Made by a program: the position numbers and the translations under genes
Shown: one piece after another, positions 1 through 5,815 of the stretch
Layout of the letters: each line of letters opens with the position of its first letter
Position numbering within the stretch: the first letter of the stretch is position 1
Notes under the pieces: generated by a model
What the model saw: only the letters and a program-made list of their open reading frames with translations
Database searches by the model: none
Told to the model about the DNA's origin: nothing
Source of the DNA: UBA3940 sp964506005
GTDB taxonomy: Bacteria; Chloroflexota; Anaerolineae; Aggregatilineales; UBA3940
Length of the DNA: 8,141 nucleotides
Direction of reading: 5' to 3'
Assembly: GCA_964506005.1 (NCBI GenBank)
Contig: CAZDLX010000161.1
Span: 1-8,141, forward strand

Positions 1-1343
1 TGCCAGTCCGTCACCTGCTGGTAGGCGTGCGCCACGCGCAGCAGCAGCCCCGAATCCGGCCCGACGAGCTGCATGCCGATGGGCAGCTCATCCCGCGTGA
101 AGCCGCACGGCAGCGAGAGCGACGGGTAGCCGCTCAGGCTGAACGGGTAGGTGAAGCGCAGCAGCGCCTTCGCCGCCCGCACCCCCTCGCTGCGCTTGAT
201 CTCGTGCGCGGCGACCGGCGTCGTGGGCACCGCCAGTACGTCCGCCTCCGCCTCGAACAGCGCGCCGAGCTGCCGCCGCCACGCCTGCCCGGTCTGGAGC
301 GCCAGCGCGTAGTCCGGGGCGCTGTGCGACGCGCCGATCTCCAGCCGCTTGCGCACGTCCCGCCCGAACCGCTCCGGCTCCTTCGCCAGCCGCTCGCGGT
401 GGTAGGCCGCCGCATCCCCCAGGCTGACGATGCCCGTTGCCCGCAGCACGTCCTCGACGCCCGGCAGGCTCACGTCCACCAGCGTCACGCCGAGCCCGGC
501 GAGCTTCTCCGCGGCGGCGCGCACCGCGTTCACGATGTCGAGCTCCGTCTCCTCCCAGAAGAACGGGTCGGCCGGGATGCCCAGGCGCAGCCCGCGCACG
601 GGCTCGGATAATGTCTCGACGTGCCGGGCGGTTGGGCGGCGGTCGATGGCGTCCATCAGCAGGGCGGCGTCGTGCGCGTTGTGGGCCATCGGCCCGACGG
701 TGTCGAGCGTCCAGCTCATCGGAATAACGCCCTGCAGGTTGACCTGCCCGCTGGCGGGGCGCAGGCCCGTCAGCCCGCACAGCGCCGAGGGCACGCGCAC
801 CGAGCCCCCGGTGTCCGTGCCGAGCGCCGCCGCGCACAGGCAGGCCGCCACCGCCGCCCCCGATCCGCCGCTGGACCCGCCAGGGCTGAGGTCGGTGTTC
901 CAGGGGTTGCGCGCCGGGCCGTAGTGCGGGTTGACGTTCGTCGCGCCGACGGCGAACTCGTGCAGGTGCGTCTTGCCGATGATCAGCGCGCCCGCCGCCT
1001 GCAGCCGCTTCACGACGTCGGCATCCTCGGCTGCGACGTTCTCGCGCAGGAAGTCGCTGCCCGCGGTCGTCGGAGCCTCGGCCACGTCGATCAGGTCTTT
1101 CACGGCGATGGGGATGCCGTGCAGCGGCCCCCAGTTCTCGCCCCGGTTCAGCGCCTCGATGGCGTAGCGGGCCTCGCGCCGGGCGTGGTGCTCCAGCACG
1201 GCGAGGTAGGCGTTGAGCTGCGGGTTGAGGTACTCGATGCGGGCGAGGTACGTCTCGACGAGCTCAAGCGGCGAGAGCTGCCGCCGCCGGATCAGGGCGG
1301 CGAGATGCGCGATGGGCAGGTGGTAGAGCGGCGGGCTGGACAT
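1..1343 (-). CDS. Amidase-signature family hydrolase (GatA-like), 3' end cut by window edge
   Basis: Read on the minus strand from an ATG at 1343-1341, the frame stays open to base 1: 447 codons with no stop, so the C-terminus lies outside the window. The amidase signature is complete. The catalytic Lys is K82 in IPIAVKDLID; the cis-Ser is S157 in SPGGSSGGSGAAVA; the nucleophile is S181 in GTDTGGSVRVPS. The 24-residue spacing between the two serines matches fatty acid amide hydrolase (S217/S241). The read ends at AYQQVTDW, close to where family members finish, so probably only a short tail is missing. Members hydrolyse C-N amide bonds; they include the GatA transamidosome subunit and many stand-alone amidases. 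No gatB or gatC neighbour is visible, so a stand-alone amidase is more likely; substrate unknown. It starts 8 bases after the stop of the small gene at 1352-1582, with no clear Shine-Dalgarno sequence, suggesting co-transcription and coupled translation. Confidence 0.93.
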   Translation of the reverse strand, partial: MSSPPLYHLPIAHLAALIRRRQLSPLELVETYLARIEYLNPQLNAYLAVLEHHARREARYAIEALNRGENWGPLHGIPIAVKDLIDVAEAPTTAGSDFLRENVAAEDADVVKRLQAAGALIIGKTHLHEFAVGATNVNPHYGPARNPWNTDLSPGGSSGGSGAAVAACLCAAALGTDTGGSVRVPSALCGLTGLRPASGQVNLQGVIPMSWTLDTVGPMAHNAHDAALLMDAIDRRPTARHVETLSEPVRGLRLGIPADPFFWEETELDIVNAVRAAAEKLAGLGVTLVDVSLPGVEDVLRATGIVSLGDAAAYHRERLAKEPERFGRDVRKRLEIGASHSAPDYALALQTGQAWRRQLGALFEAEADVLAVPTTPVAAHEIKRSEGVRAAKALLRFTYPFSLSGYPSLSLPCGFTRDELPIGMQLVGPDSGLLLRVAHAYQQVTDW

Positions 1344-1351
1344 CGGCGGCG

Positions 1352-1582
1352 CTACTCGATTGTGGGCTCGTCGCGGCGCTTCTTCTTATCCTCGACGGGC
1401 CGCTTGAAGAAGTAGTGGAACTCGCCCTGCGCGTCCGGCACAACGCTGACGAGCTCCCAGCCGTCATCGCCGAGCTCGTCCCACGCGCCGCGCTCGGTGA
1501 GGCGGAACTGCTTGCGGAACAGGGTCTTGCCCAGAACCGTGACCGTGCTGCCGACCATCTCGGCGTGCTGCCATTTCGGCAT
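1352..1582 (-). CDS. Small DUF4177-like protein, 76 aa
   Basis: An ATG at 1582-1580 opens a 76-residue protein starting MPKWQHAEMV. This start is preferred to an in-frame ATG at 1660 because it has an AGGAG-type ribosome site 9 bases upstream (GAGAGGAG on the minus strand), and because the extra 26 residues would be read across the candidate promoter. The core 'WDELGDDGWELVSVVP', followed by a short loop and 'YFFKRP', resembles the DUF4177 pattern: a short helix with a conserved GWELV strand and a C-terminal F-K-R strand. The tail is highly charged and Lys/Arg-rich (VEDKKKRRDEP). There is no signal peptide or membrane segment. DUF4177 proteins have no established biochemical role. It sits just upstream of the amidase gene in the same orientation and is probably the first gene of that transcript. 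Confidence 0.72.
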   Translation of the reverse strand: MPKWQHAEMVGSTVTVLGKTLFRKQFRLTERGAWDELGDDGWELVSVVPDAQGEFHYFFKRPVEDKKKRRDEPTIE

Positions 1583-1622
1583 CGCGAAGTGCTCCTCTCG
1601 CTGCACAGGAAGTATCGCCGTT

Positions 1623-1628
1623 ATTGTA
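1623..1628 (-). promoter_or_regulatory. Candidate -10 element for the leftward transcript
   Basis: On the minus strand the bases read TACAAT, one mismatch from TATAAT. It lies about 40 bases upstream of the DUF4177-like start. The hexamer 17 bases further upstream is TTCCGC, a poor -35. The position suits a promoter for the small gene and the amidase, but the call rests on one hexamer. Confidence 0.3.
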
Positions 1629-1694
1629 CATCCCGCGCGTGAGAAGCGGAAGCGGCGCAAAGGACGGATGTCAGTAGTCCGTGCCGGGCAAGTG

Positions 1695-1703
1695 TGCTAG
1701 AAT
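1695..1703 (+). promoter_or_regulatory. Candidate extended -10 promoter for the formate dehydrogenase operon
   Basis: The bases TGCTAGAAT form an extended -10 (TG-n-TAGAAT), with the -10 hexamer at 1698-1703. No good -35 is visible at 16-18 bases upstream, which is tolerated by extended -10 promoters. Transcription would begin near 1710, giving a leader of about 70 bases before the ATG at 1782. It diverges from the candidate leftward promoter at 1623-1628. Confidence 0.4.
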
Positions 1704-1714
1704 GACGCATGCCA

Positions 1715-1729
1715 TCGGCCCACCACCAG
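1715..1729 (+). repeat. Leader motif copy 1 (shared with 5942-5956)
   Basis: TCGGCCCACCACCAG here matches TCGGACCACCACCAG at 5942-5956 in 14 of 15 positions. Both copies lie in the untranslated region just before a gene of the same enzyme (flavoprotein subunit and catalytic subunit). It may be a shared regulatory site or chance similarity in C-rich DNA. Confidence 0.4.
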
Positions 1730-1730
1730 G

Positions 1731-1765
1731 GCTGTCCATCGCTGCCGCAGGCAGCCGCGTACAGC
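1731..1765 (+). promoter_or_regulatory. Structured 5' leader: two nested stems before the operon's ribosome site
   Basis: GCTGT (1731-1735) pairs with ACAGC (1761-1765), and GCTGCC (1741-1746) pairs with GGCAGC (1750-1755) around a 3-base loop. The stems are separated by a symmetric 5x5 internal loop (1736-1740 and 1756-1760). The structure ends 5 bases before the AAGGAG ribosome site, so it could affect ribosome access, or the perfect inner inverted repeat could be a protein operator. No known riboswitch class was recognised. Confidence 0.4.
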
Positions 1766-1770
1766 ACTCG

Positions 1771-1776
1771 AAGGAG
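1771..1776 (+). promoter_or_regulatory. Strong ribosome binding site of the flavoprotein subunit gene
   Basis: AAGGAG lies 5 bases before the ATG at 1782. It is the strongest Shine-Dalgarno match in the operon and fixes the start of the first gene. Confidence 0.8.
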
Positions 1777-1781
1777 TTAAT

Positions 1782-3521
1782 ATGATCCTGGACGGCACTC
1801 TTGATCTGGCGCCGCTCGCACCCGTTCTGGAAAAGTACCAGGGCGGCGACCGCGCCGATCTTCTCCCTGCTCTTCACGATACGCAAGAGATTTACGGCTA
1901 CCTGCCCACCCCGGCACTTGAGGCCATCAGCCAGACGCTGCGCGTCCCGCTGGCGGACATTCACGGGGTGGTCGAATTCTACACCATGTTTTATGGCGAG
2001 CCGGTCGGCAAGCGCGTCATTCGGGTGTGCACCGATCCGGCCTGTACCGTCGCCGGCGCGGAGGACACGCTGCAGGCGGCCTGCCGGCACGCCGGCATCC
2101 AGCCCGGCATGACGACTGCCGACGGCGCCTACACCGTCGAGCGCTCGGCCTGCCTGGGCCTGTGCGACCACGCCCCCGCGGCCCTGGTCAACGAGGTTGC
2201 CGTGGGCAAGGTCACCGCCGGGGACGCGTCAAGCCTGTTCACGCTCAAGGACTCCAACATCGAGCTGCGCGTCACGGGCGCGCCGCGAATGCTCACCCGG
2301 CACATCGGCACGTTCAGCCCGACCGACCTGCCCCGCCATCTGATCTCCGGCGCATTTCGGGGCCTGGAACAGGCGCTCACCCGCATGACGCCTGAGCAGA
2401 TCATCGGCGTGATCAAGGACTCCAAGCTCGTCGGGCGCGGCGGTGCAGCCTTCCCCACCGGGCTCAAGTGGCAGTTCACGCGGGCCGCCGAGGGTAGCCC
2501 CAAGTACGTGATCTGCAATGCCGACGAGAGCGAGCCCGGCACGTTTAAGGACCGCGTGCTGATGGAGGGCGACCCCTTCTACATCCTCGAAGGGATGGCC
2601 ATCTGCGCCCATGCCGTCGGCGCGTCGAAGGGCATCATCTACATCCGCGGTGAGTACCCGACCGCCCGCCAGGTGCTGCAGGAAGCCATCGATAAGTGCT
2701 ACAAGGTGAGCTTGCTCGGCGAGAACATCATGGGCACGGACTTCCACTTCGACGTGGAGATCCGGGTCGGCGCGGGCGCCTACATCTGCGGCGAAGAAAC
2801 CGCCCTGTTTGAGGCGGTCGAGGGCAAGCGCGGCTTCCCGCGCATCAAGCCGCCGTTCCCCACCGACCACGGCGTGTTCGGCAAGCCGACCGTCGTCAAC
2901 AACGTCGAGACGCTGGCCAAGGTCGCCGACATTCTGCGCTACGGTAGTGACTGGTTCCGCCAGTGGGGCACCGAGGAGTCGGCAGGCTACAAGCTGTTCT
3001 GCCTCAGCGGGCACGTCAACCAGCCGGGCCTCGTCGAAGCGCCGTTTGGCCTGACGATCAACCACATCGTCGAGCGCTGGTGCGGCGGGTTCAAGGGCAC
3101 ACCGCAGGCGGTGCTGATAGGCGGCGCGGCGGGGGTCTTCCTCACACCGGAGCACTTCGACACGCCGCTGCTGTACGAGAACCTGCGCCCGCTCGGCGCG
3201 TCAATCGGCTCCGGCGCGATCATGGTCTTCAACGACACGGTGAACATGCGCGACGTGCTGGAGAGCCTCGGGCACTTCTTCGCGCACGAGTCGTGCGGCA
3301 AGTGCTACCCGTGCCAGATGGGCACCCAGCGCCAGTACGAACTGCTGCGCCGCGCCTCGGCAGGGCGCTCCGAGCCCGGCGACTACGAGCGGCTCATGGA
3401 CATTGGCCGCACGATGACCGACGCCTCGATCTGCGGCCTCGGGCAGACGGCAGGCATGGCGGTAATGAGCGCCCTCCGGCTGTGGCCCGAGCTCGTCGGC
3501 TCGAACGGCAGGGGCAAGTAA
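1782..3521 (+). CDS. fdhB: NAD-dependent formate dehydrogenase flavoprotein (beta) subunit, NuoE-NuoF fusion, 579 aa
   Basis: This is the diaphorase subunit, which passes electrons from formate oxidation to NAD(P)+ through FMN. Residues 1-150 are a NuoE/FdsG-like thioredoxin-fold ferredoxin with [2Fe-2S] ligands C83, C88, C124 and C128, in the usual C-x4-C / C-x3-C arrangement with 35 residues between the pairs. After a linker, residues 185-579 are NuoF/FdsB-like. They include the glycine-rich nucleotide/FMN motif GRGGAAFPTGLKW (218-230), the YVICNADESEPGTFKDR segment (242-258), GAGAYICGEETALFEAVEG, and the [4Fe-4S] ligands C505, C508, C511 (SCGKCYPC) and C551 (ICGLGQT). There is no extra C-terminal ferredoxin of the HydB type. 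The length and fusion match the beta subunit of Methylobacterium FDH1, whereas Cupriavidus and Rhodobacter encode the two parts separately (FdsG, FdsB). No signal peptide, so cytoplasmic. It is the first gene of the operon. A bidirectional hydrogenase diaphorase is the alternative, but fdhD and fdhA next door settle the role. Confidence 0.95.
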   Translation: MILDGTLDLAPLAPVLEKYQGGDRADLLPALHDTQEIYGYLPTPALEAISQTLRVPLADIHGVVEFYTMFYGEPVGKRVIRVCTDPACTVAGAEDTLQAACRHAGIQPGMTTADGAYTVERSACLGLCDHAPAALVNEVAVGKVTAGDASSLFTLKDSNIELRVTGAPRMLTRHIGTFSPTDLPRHLISGAFRGLEQALTRMTPEQIIGVIKDSKLVGRGGAAFPTGLKWQFTRAAEGSPKYVICNADESEPGTFKDRVLMEGDPFYILEGMAICAHAVGASKGIIYIRGEYPTARQVLQEAIDKCYKVSLLGENIMGTDFHFDVEIRVGAGAYICGEETALFEAVEGKRGFPRIKPPFPTDHGVFGKPTVVNNVETLAKVADILRYGSDWFRQWGTEESAGYKLFCLSGHVNQPGLVEAPFGLTINHIVERWCGGFKGTPQAVLIGGAAGVFLTPEHFDTPLLYENLRPLGASIGSGAIMVFNDTVNMRDVLESLGHFFAHESCGKCYPCQMGTQRQYELLRRASAGRSEPGDYERLMDIGRTMTDASICGLGQTAGMAVMSALRLWPELVGSNGRGK

Positions 3522-3527
3522 ACCGCT

Positions 3528-4388
3528 GTGACCCTGTCCACCGATCCGCGAGAGCCGTGCGATAACGGCACGCTGCCAACAGCCTATACCATCGTCCGCC
3601 GTGACGGATGGCAAACCATTGACGCTCAGATCATCCACGAGCGGCTGGTTTCGTTCTTCGTCAACGGGCAGGAGCTTGCGACGATGATGTGCACCCCGTG
3701 CGACCTCGAAGCCCTGACGCTGGGCTTCCTCTCGAACGAGGGTGTCATCACCAGCATGGACGACGTGCGGCTGATCCGGGCCTGCCCCAGCGGCTCGTGT
3801 GTGGACGTGTGGCTCCGGTCGGCAGATTTCGTGACGCCGCGCCGCACGATCATGACCTCTGGCTGCGGGGGCGGCATCACGTTCGACGACCTTTCGAAGG
3901 CACACGAGCCTATCGAGTCGAGTATGTGTGTGACGCCGGAGCGGCTGTGGGAGCTGATGGACGAGCTCTACCAGCGTGCGCACCTGTACAGCCGCTCGCG
4001 GGGCGTCCACACTTCGGTTTTCAGCGATGGCGAGCGCGTGCTCGTCTCGGCGGAGGATGTCGGGCGGCACAATACGCTCGACAAGCTGCGCGGGCTGGCC
4101 CTCCAGCACGGCATCGACACGCATGACGGCATCATCCTGACGACCGGGCGCATCAGCTCGGAGATGATCAACAAGGCCCGCAGCATGGGCGTTCCGATCG
4201 TGTGCTCGCGCACCTCGCCGACCAGCCTCTCCGCCCGGCTTGCCGCCGAATGGCACATGACGCTCGTCGGCTACCTGCGCCGCCACAGCATGAATCTCTA
4301 CACGCACGCCGAGCGCGTGCTTTGCCCGCCCGGTGAGAGCGGGACGGACACCGTATACCAAGCAATGGGGAGTTCATCACGTGTCTGA
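3528..4388 (+). CDS. fdhD: Formate dehydrogenase accessory sulfurtransferase FdhD, 286 aa
   Basis: FdhD carries sulfur from a cysteine desulfurase to the molybdenum (or tungsten) bis-pterin cofactor; without it formate dehydrogenase is inactive. Family signatures are clear: CTPCDLEALTLGFLSNEGVI (55-74), TSGCGGG (110-116), a GVHTSVFSDG segment, EDVGRHNTLDKLRG, and TGRISSEM followed by SRTSPTSLSARLA. The sulfur-carrying cysteine should be C113. In E. coli the loop is C-x-x-C (C121/C124), but here the second position is glycine (C-G-G-G). Two other pairs, C55-T-P-C58 and C86/C91 (CPSGSC), are visible; whether they compensate is unknown. The start is a GTG 6 bases after the fdhB stop, with only a weak purine stretch upstream, suggesting translational coupling. 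The 3' end overlaps the next gene by 8 bases. Length is normal for the family. Confidence 0.95.
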   Translation: MTLSTDPREPCDNGTLPTAYTIVRRDGWQTIDAQIIHERLVSFFVNGQELATMMCTPCDLEALTLGFLSNEGVITSMDDVRLIRACPSGSCVDVWLRSADFVTPRRTIMTSGCGGGITFDDLSKAHEPIESSMCVTPERLWELMDELYQRAHLYSRSRGVHTSVFSDGERVLVSAEDVGRHNTLDKLRGLALQHGIDTHDGIILTTGRISSEMINKARSMGVPIVCSRTSPTSLSARLAAEWHMTLVGYLRRHSMNLYTHAERVLCPPGESGTDTVYQAMGSSSRV

Positions 4389-5106
4389 AGCAGCCACCCC
4401 GATCCAGACAGTTACCCTGACGATTGACGGGCAGGAGATCACCGTCCCCGCCGGTACCTCCTACCTCGACGCGGCTTCGATGCTCGGCATCGAGATCCCG
4501 CACATCTGCGTGCACGATGCCCTGACCCCGCCTGCCGTCTGCCGGATGTGCGTGGTCGAGGTCGAGGGCGCGCGCGTGCTGCCCGCCTCGTGCGTGGCGA
4601 AGTGCCGCGACGGCGACAAGGTCCAGACGAACAGCGAGCGCGTCGAGCGCAGCCGCCGCACCATCCTGGAGATGCTCAACTCGACGGTCGACCTCAGCGA
4701 AGCGCCGCAGATCCAGGAGATGATCGACAAGACCGGCGCGGACCGTACCCGGTTTGACGGCGAGGACTTCGAGCGGCGGACGTTCGAGATCAAGGACGAC
4801 AACCCGTTCTACGTGCGCGACTACTCGCAGTGCGTGATGTGCTGGCGCTGCGTGCAGGTCTGCGCCGACGACGGGCAGTTCGCCTACGCGCTCAACTACG
4901 GCGAGCGCGGCTTCCACTCGCACATCGCGACGTTCGAGGAGCGCCCGATGCCCGCGACGACCTGCGTGTTCTGCGGGCAGTGCGTCGGCGTCTGCCCGAC
5001 GGGTGCGCTCAAGCCCAAGGTCGAGTGGGGGCTGGAGCAGGGCTTCAACCTGGAGCAGATCCGCGAGATGACCCGCCGCCCACGTAAGCGCAAGGCGGAC
5101 AAGTAG
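4381..5106 (+). CDS. NuoG-N-terminal/HoxU-like iron-sulfur electron-transfer subunit of formate dehydrogenase, 241 aa
   Basis: This subunit should link the catalytic subunit to the flavoprotein. Residues 8-80 form a plant-type [2Fe-2S] ferredoxin domain with ligands C43, C54, C57 and C71. Residues 145-212 form a double [4Fe-4S] domain with C151, C154, C157, C161 and C195, C198, C201, C205 (CVMCWRCVQVC; CVFCGQCVGVCP). Between them, the His-Cys loop normally found in NuoG, HoxU and FdsA (H-x3-C-x2-C-x5-C) is missing: after RRTILEMLNS comes TVDLSEAPQIQEMID with no His or Cys, about five residues shorter. The start is GTG at 4381, chosen over the in-frame ATG at 4333 because GGGGAG sits 8 bases upstream and the ATG would add 16 residues overlapping fdhD. 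In FdsA or FDH1A this module is fused to the catalytic subunit; here it is a separate gene. The C-terminus is basic (RRPRKRKADK). Cytoplasmic. Confidence 0.9.
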   Translation: MSEAATPIQTVTLTIDGQEITVPAGTSYLDAASMLGIEIPHICVHDALTPPAVCRMCVVEVEGARVLPASCVAKCRDGDKVQTNSERVERSRRTILEMLNSTVDLSEAPQIQEMIDKTGADRTRFDGEDFERRTFEIKDDNPFYVRDYSQCVMCWRCVQVCADDGQFAYALNYGERGFHSHIATFEERPMPATTCVFCGQCVGVCPTGALKPKVEWGLEQGFNLEQIREMTRRPRKRKADK

Positions 5107-5109
5107 CCA

Positions 5110-5239
5110 ATAGCTTATGGCTTATGGCTTATGGCGTATGGCTTGCAGGCTGTACGCCAACGGGCCGCCGTCCTAACCGCCATCGGCTATAGGCTATTCG
5201 CCACAAGCTATCTGCTATAAGCCATATGCCATAAGCTAT
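5110..5239. repeat. Long inverted repeat between operon genes (hairpin-forming)
   Basis: The arms 5110-5132 and 5217-5239 are complementary at 22 of 23 positions. With G-U pairs and one further mismatch the stem extends inward to 5145/5204, about 36 base pairs around a loop of roughly 58 bases. It begins 4 bases after the TAG of the iron-sulfur subunit gene. In RNA it could act as an mRNA-stabilising or processing element or a weak attenuator; no T-tract follows it, so it is not a typical terminator. Both arms are built from the same 7-base unit. Confidence 0.8.
5113..5140 (-). repeat. Left heptanucleotide tandem array, four units
   Basis: Three perfect copies of GCTTATG at 5113-5119, 5120-5126 and 5127-5133 are followed by GCGTATG at 5134-5140. 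On the minus strand this is the unit AGCCATA, the same motif as the right array in opposite orientation. The 7-base rhythm becomes degenerate after 5141. Confidence 0.9.
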
Positions 5240-5254
5240 ACGCCCAACGCCATG
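5178..5254 (+). repeat. Right heptanucleotide tandem array, about eleven units, running into a start codon
   Basis: Read in steps of seven from 5178 the units are CGCCATC, GGCTATA, GGCTATT, CGCCACA, AGCTATC, TGCTATA, AGCCATA, TGCCATA, AGCTATA, CGCCCAA and CGCCATG. The consensus is nGCYATA. The last unit contains the ATG (5252-5254) of the following gene. The pattern resembles the heptanucleotide short tandem repeats (STRRs) described in cyanobacteria, though relatedness is not implied. The low GC and the repetition contrast with the flanking genes. Confidence 0.85.
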
Positions 5255-5815
5255 ACCAAGATTAACGACTACCTCTGGCATCTGCCGCATGACCCGCTGC
5301 CCGACGACCCGCCGGAGATCGCCCGGCTCCAGGAGGCGTTCAGCGCGCCGCTCGTCGCCACCGTCGAAGGCGCACTCGCCGAGATGGGCTACCGGCTGAG
5401 CAGCAGCGACATCCTGGTGCGGCTCGACGACCGTCTCGACAACACGGCGGACACCTACTACGCCAACGTGCGCTTCATCGCCTACCTCCAGCCCGACGTG
5501 CTGACTCGCGTTCACTTCGAGCATGGCGAGTGGGCGACCTTCCTCGCCGACAGCGAGCTTCACCGCTACACCATCAATCTGGATCGTTTCAAGGTGCGCG
5601 ACCCGTACACGCAGGTTGCAGTGCCGGCATGGGGAGGCCGCCTGCATACCCGAGTCTCGAACCGGACTGGCGACGTTCTTCACCACGACGGGGAAGACCA
5701 GATCTGGACGTACACGTCGGAGGCGGAGCTTGCCGGGCAGCTTCGCCAGTTTCTCGACAAGTTTGAGCGGGCCGGCAGGGCGTGGCTCGAAGACCCGGCA
5801 ACGATGTACGACTGA
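5252..5815 (+). CDS. Unrecognised 187-aa protein inside the formate dehydrogenase operon
   Basis: I do not recognise this family. It is soluble and acidic, with no signal peptide, membrane segment or cysteine. The N-terminus is Asp/Pro-rich (HLPHDPLPDDPPEIARL), followed by a helix-like stretch (40s: TVEGALAEMGYRL), then a mixed, probably beta-rich middle with YANVRFIAYLQPDVLTRVHF, and a helical end (ELAGQLRQFLDKFERAGRAWL). Codon use resembles its neighbours (G/C at third positions), and the long frame argues for a real gene. The ATG at 5252 is the only usable start before an in-frame TAA at 5174-5176. No Shine-Dalgarno sequence precedes it, because the heptanucleotide array occupies that place. 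It lies between two structural subunits, so a role linked to formate dehydrogenase (assembly, stability or regulation) is possible but is inference only. Confidence 0.75.
   Translation: MTKINDYLWHLPHDPLPDDPPEIARLQEAFSAPLVATVEGALAEMGYRLSSSDILVRLDDRLDNTADTYYANVRFIAYLQPDVLTRVHFEHGEWATFLADSELHRYTINLDRFKVRDPYTQVAVPAWGGRLHTRVSNRTGDVLHHDGEDQIWTYTSEAELAGQLRQFLDKFERAGRAWLEDPATMYD

Noticed and set aside
1..1343. Amidase as a formamidase feeding formate to the dehydrogenase
   Set aside because: Known formamidases belong to other families (FmdA/acetamidase and nitrilase types), so the adjacency alone does not support this.
1583..1660. N-terminal extension of the DUF4177-like protein from an ATG at 1660
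   Set aside because: The internal ATG at 1582 has a good ribosome site, and the extension would cover the candidate -10 element.
1705..1781. Molybdenum cofactor riboswitch in the operon leader
   Set aside because: The leader is only about 70 bases with two simple stems, and I could not recognise the multi-stem Moco RNA architecture.
4333..4380. ATG at 4333 as the start of the iron-sulfur subunit
   Set aside because: The GTG at 4381 has GGGGAG 8 bases upstream and yields a normal ferredoxin N-terminus; the earlier start adds 16 unlike residues overlapping fdhD.
1782..5106. Bidirectional NiFe hydrogenase (Hox) or electron-bifurcating FeFe hydrogenase diaphorase
   Set aside because: No hydrogenase catalytic subunit or H-cluster motif is present, while fdhD and fdhA are in the same operon.
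5110..5254. CRISPR array or rho-independent terminator in the repeat-rich spacer
   Set aside because: The 7-base units are contiguous without unique spacers, so not CRISPR. The hairpin has a long loop and no T-tract, so not a typical terminator.
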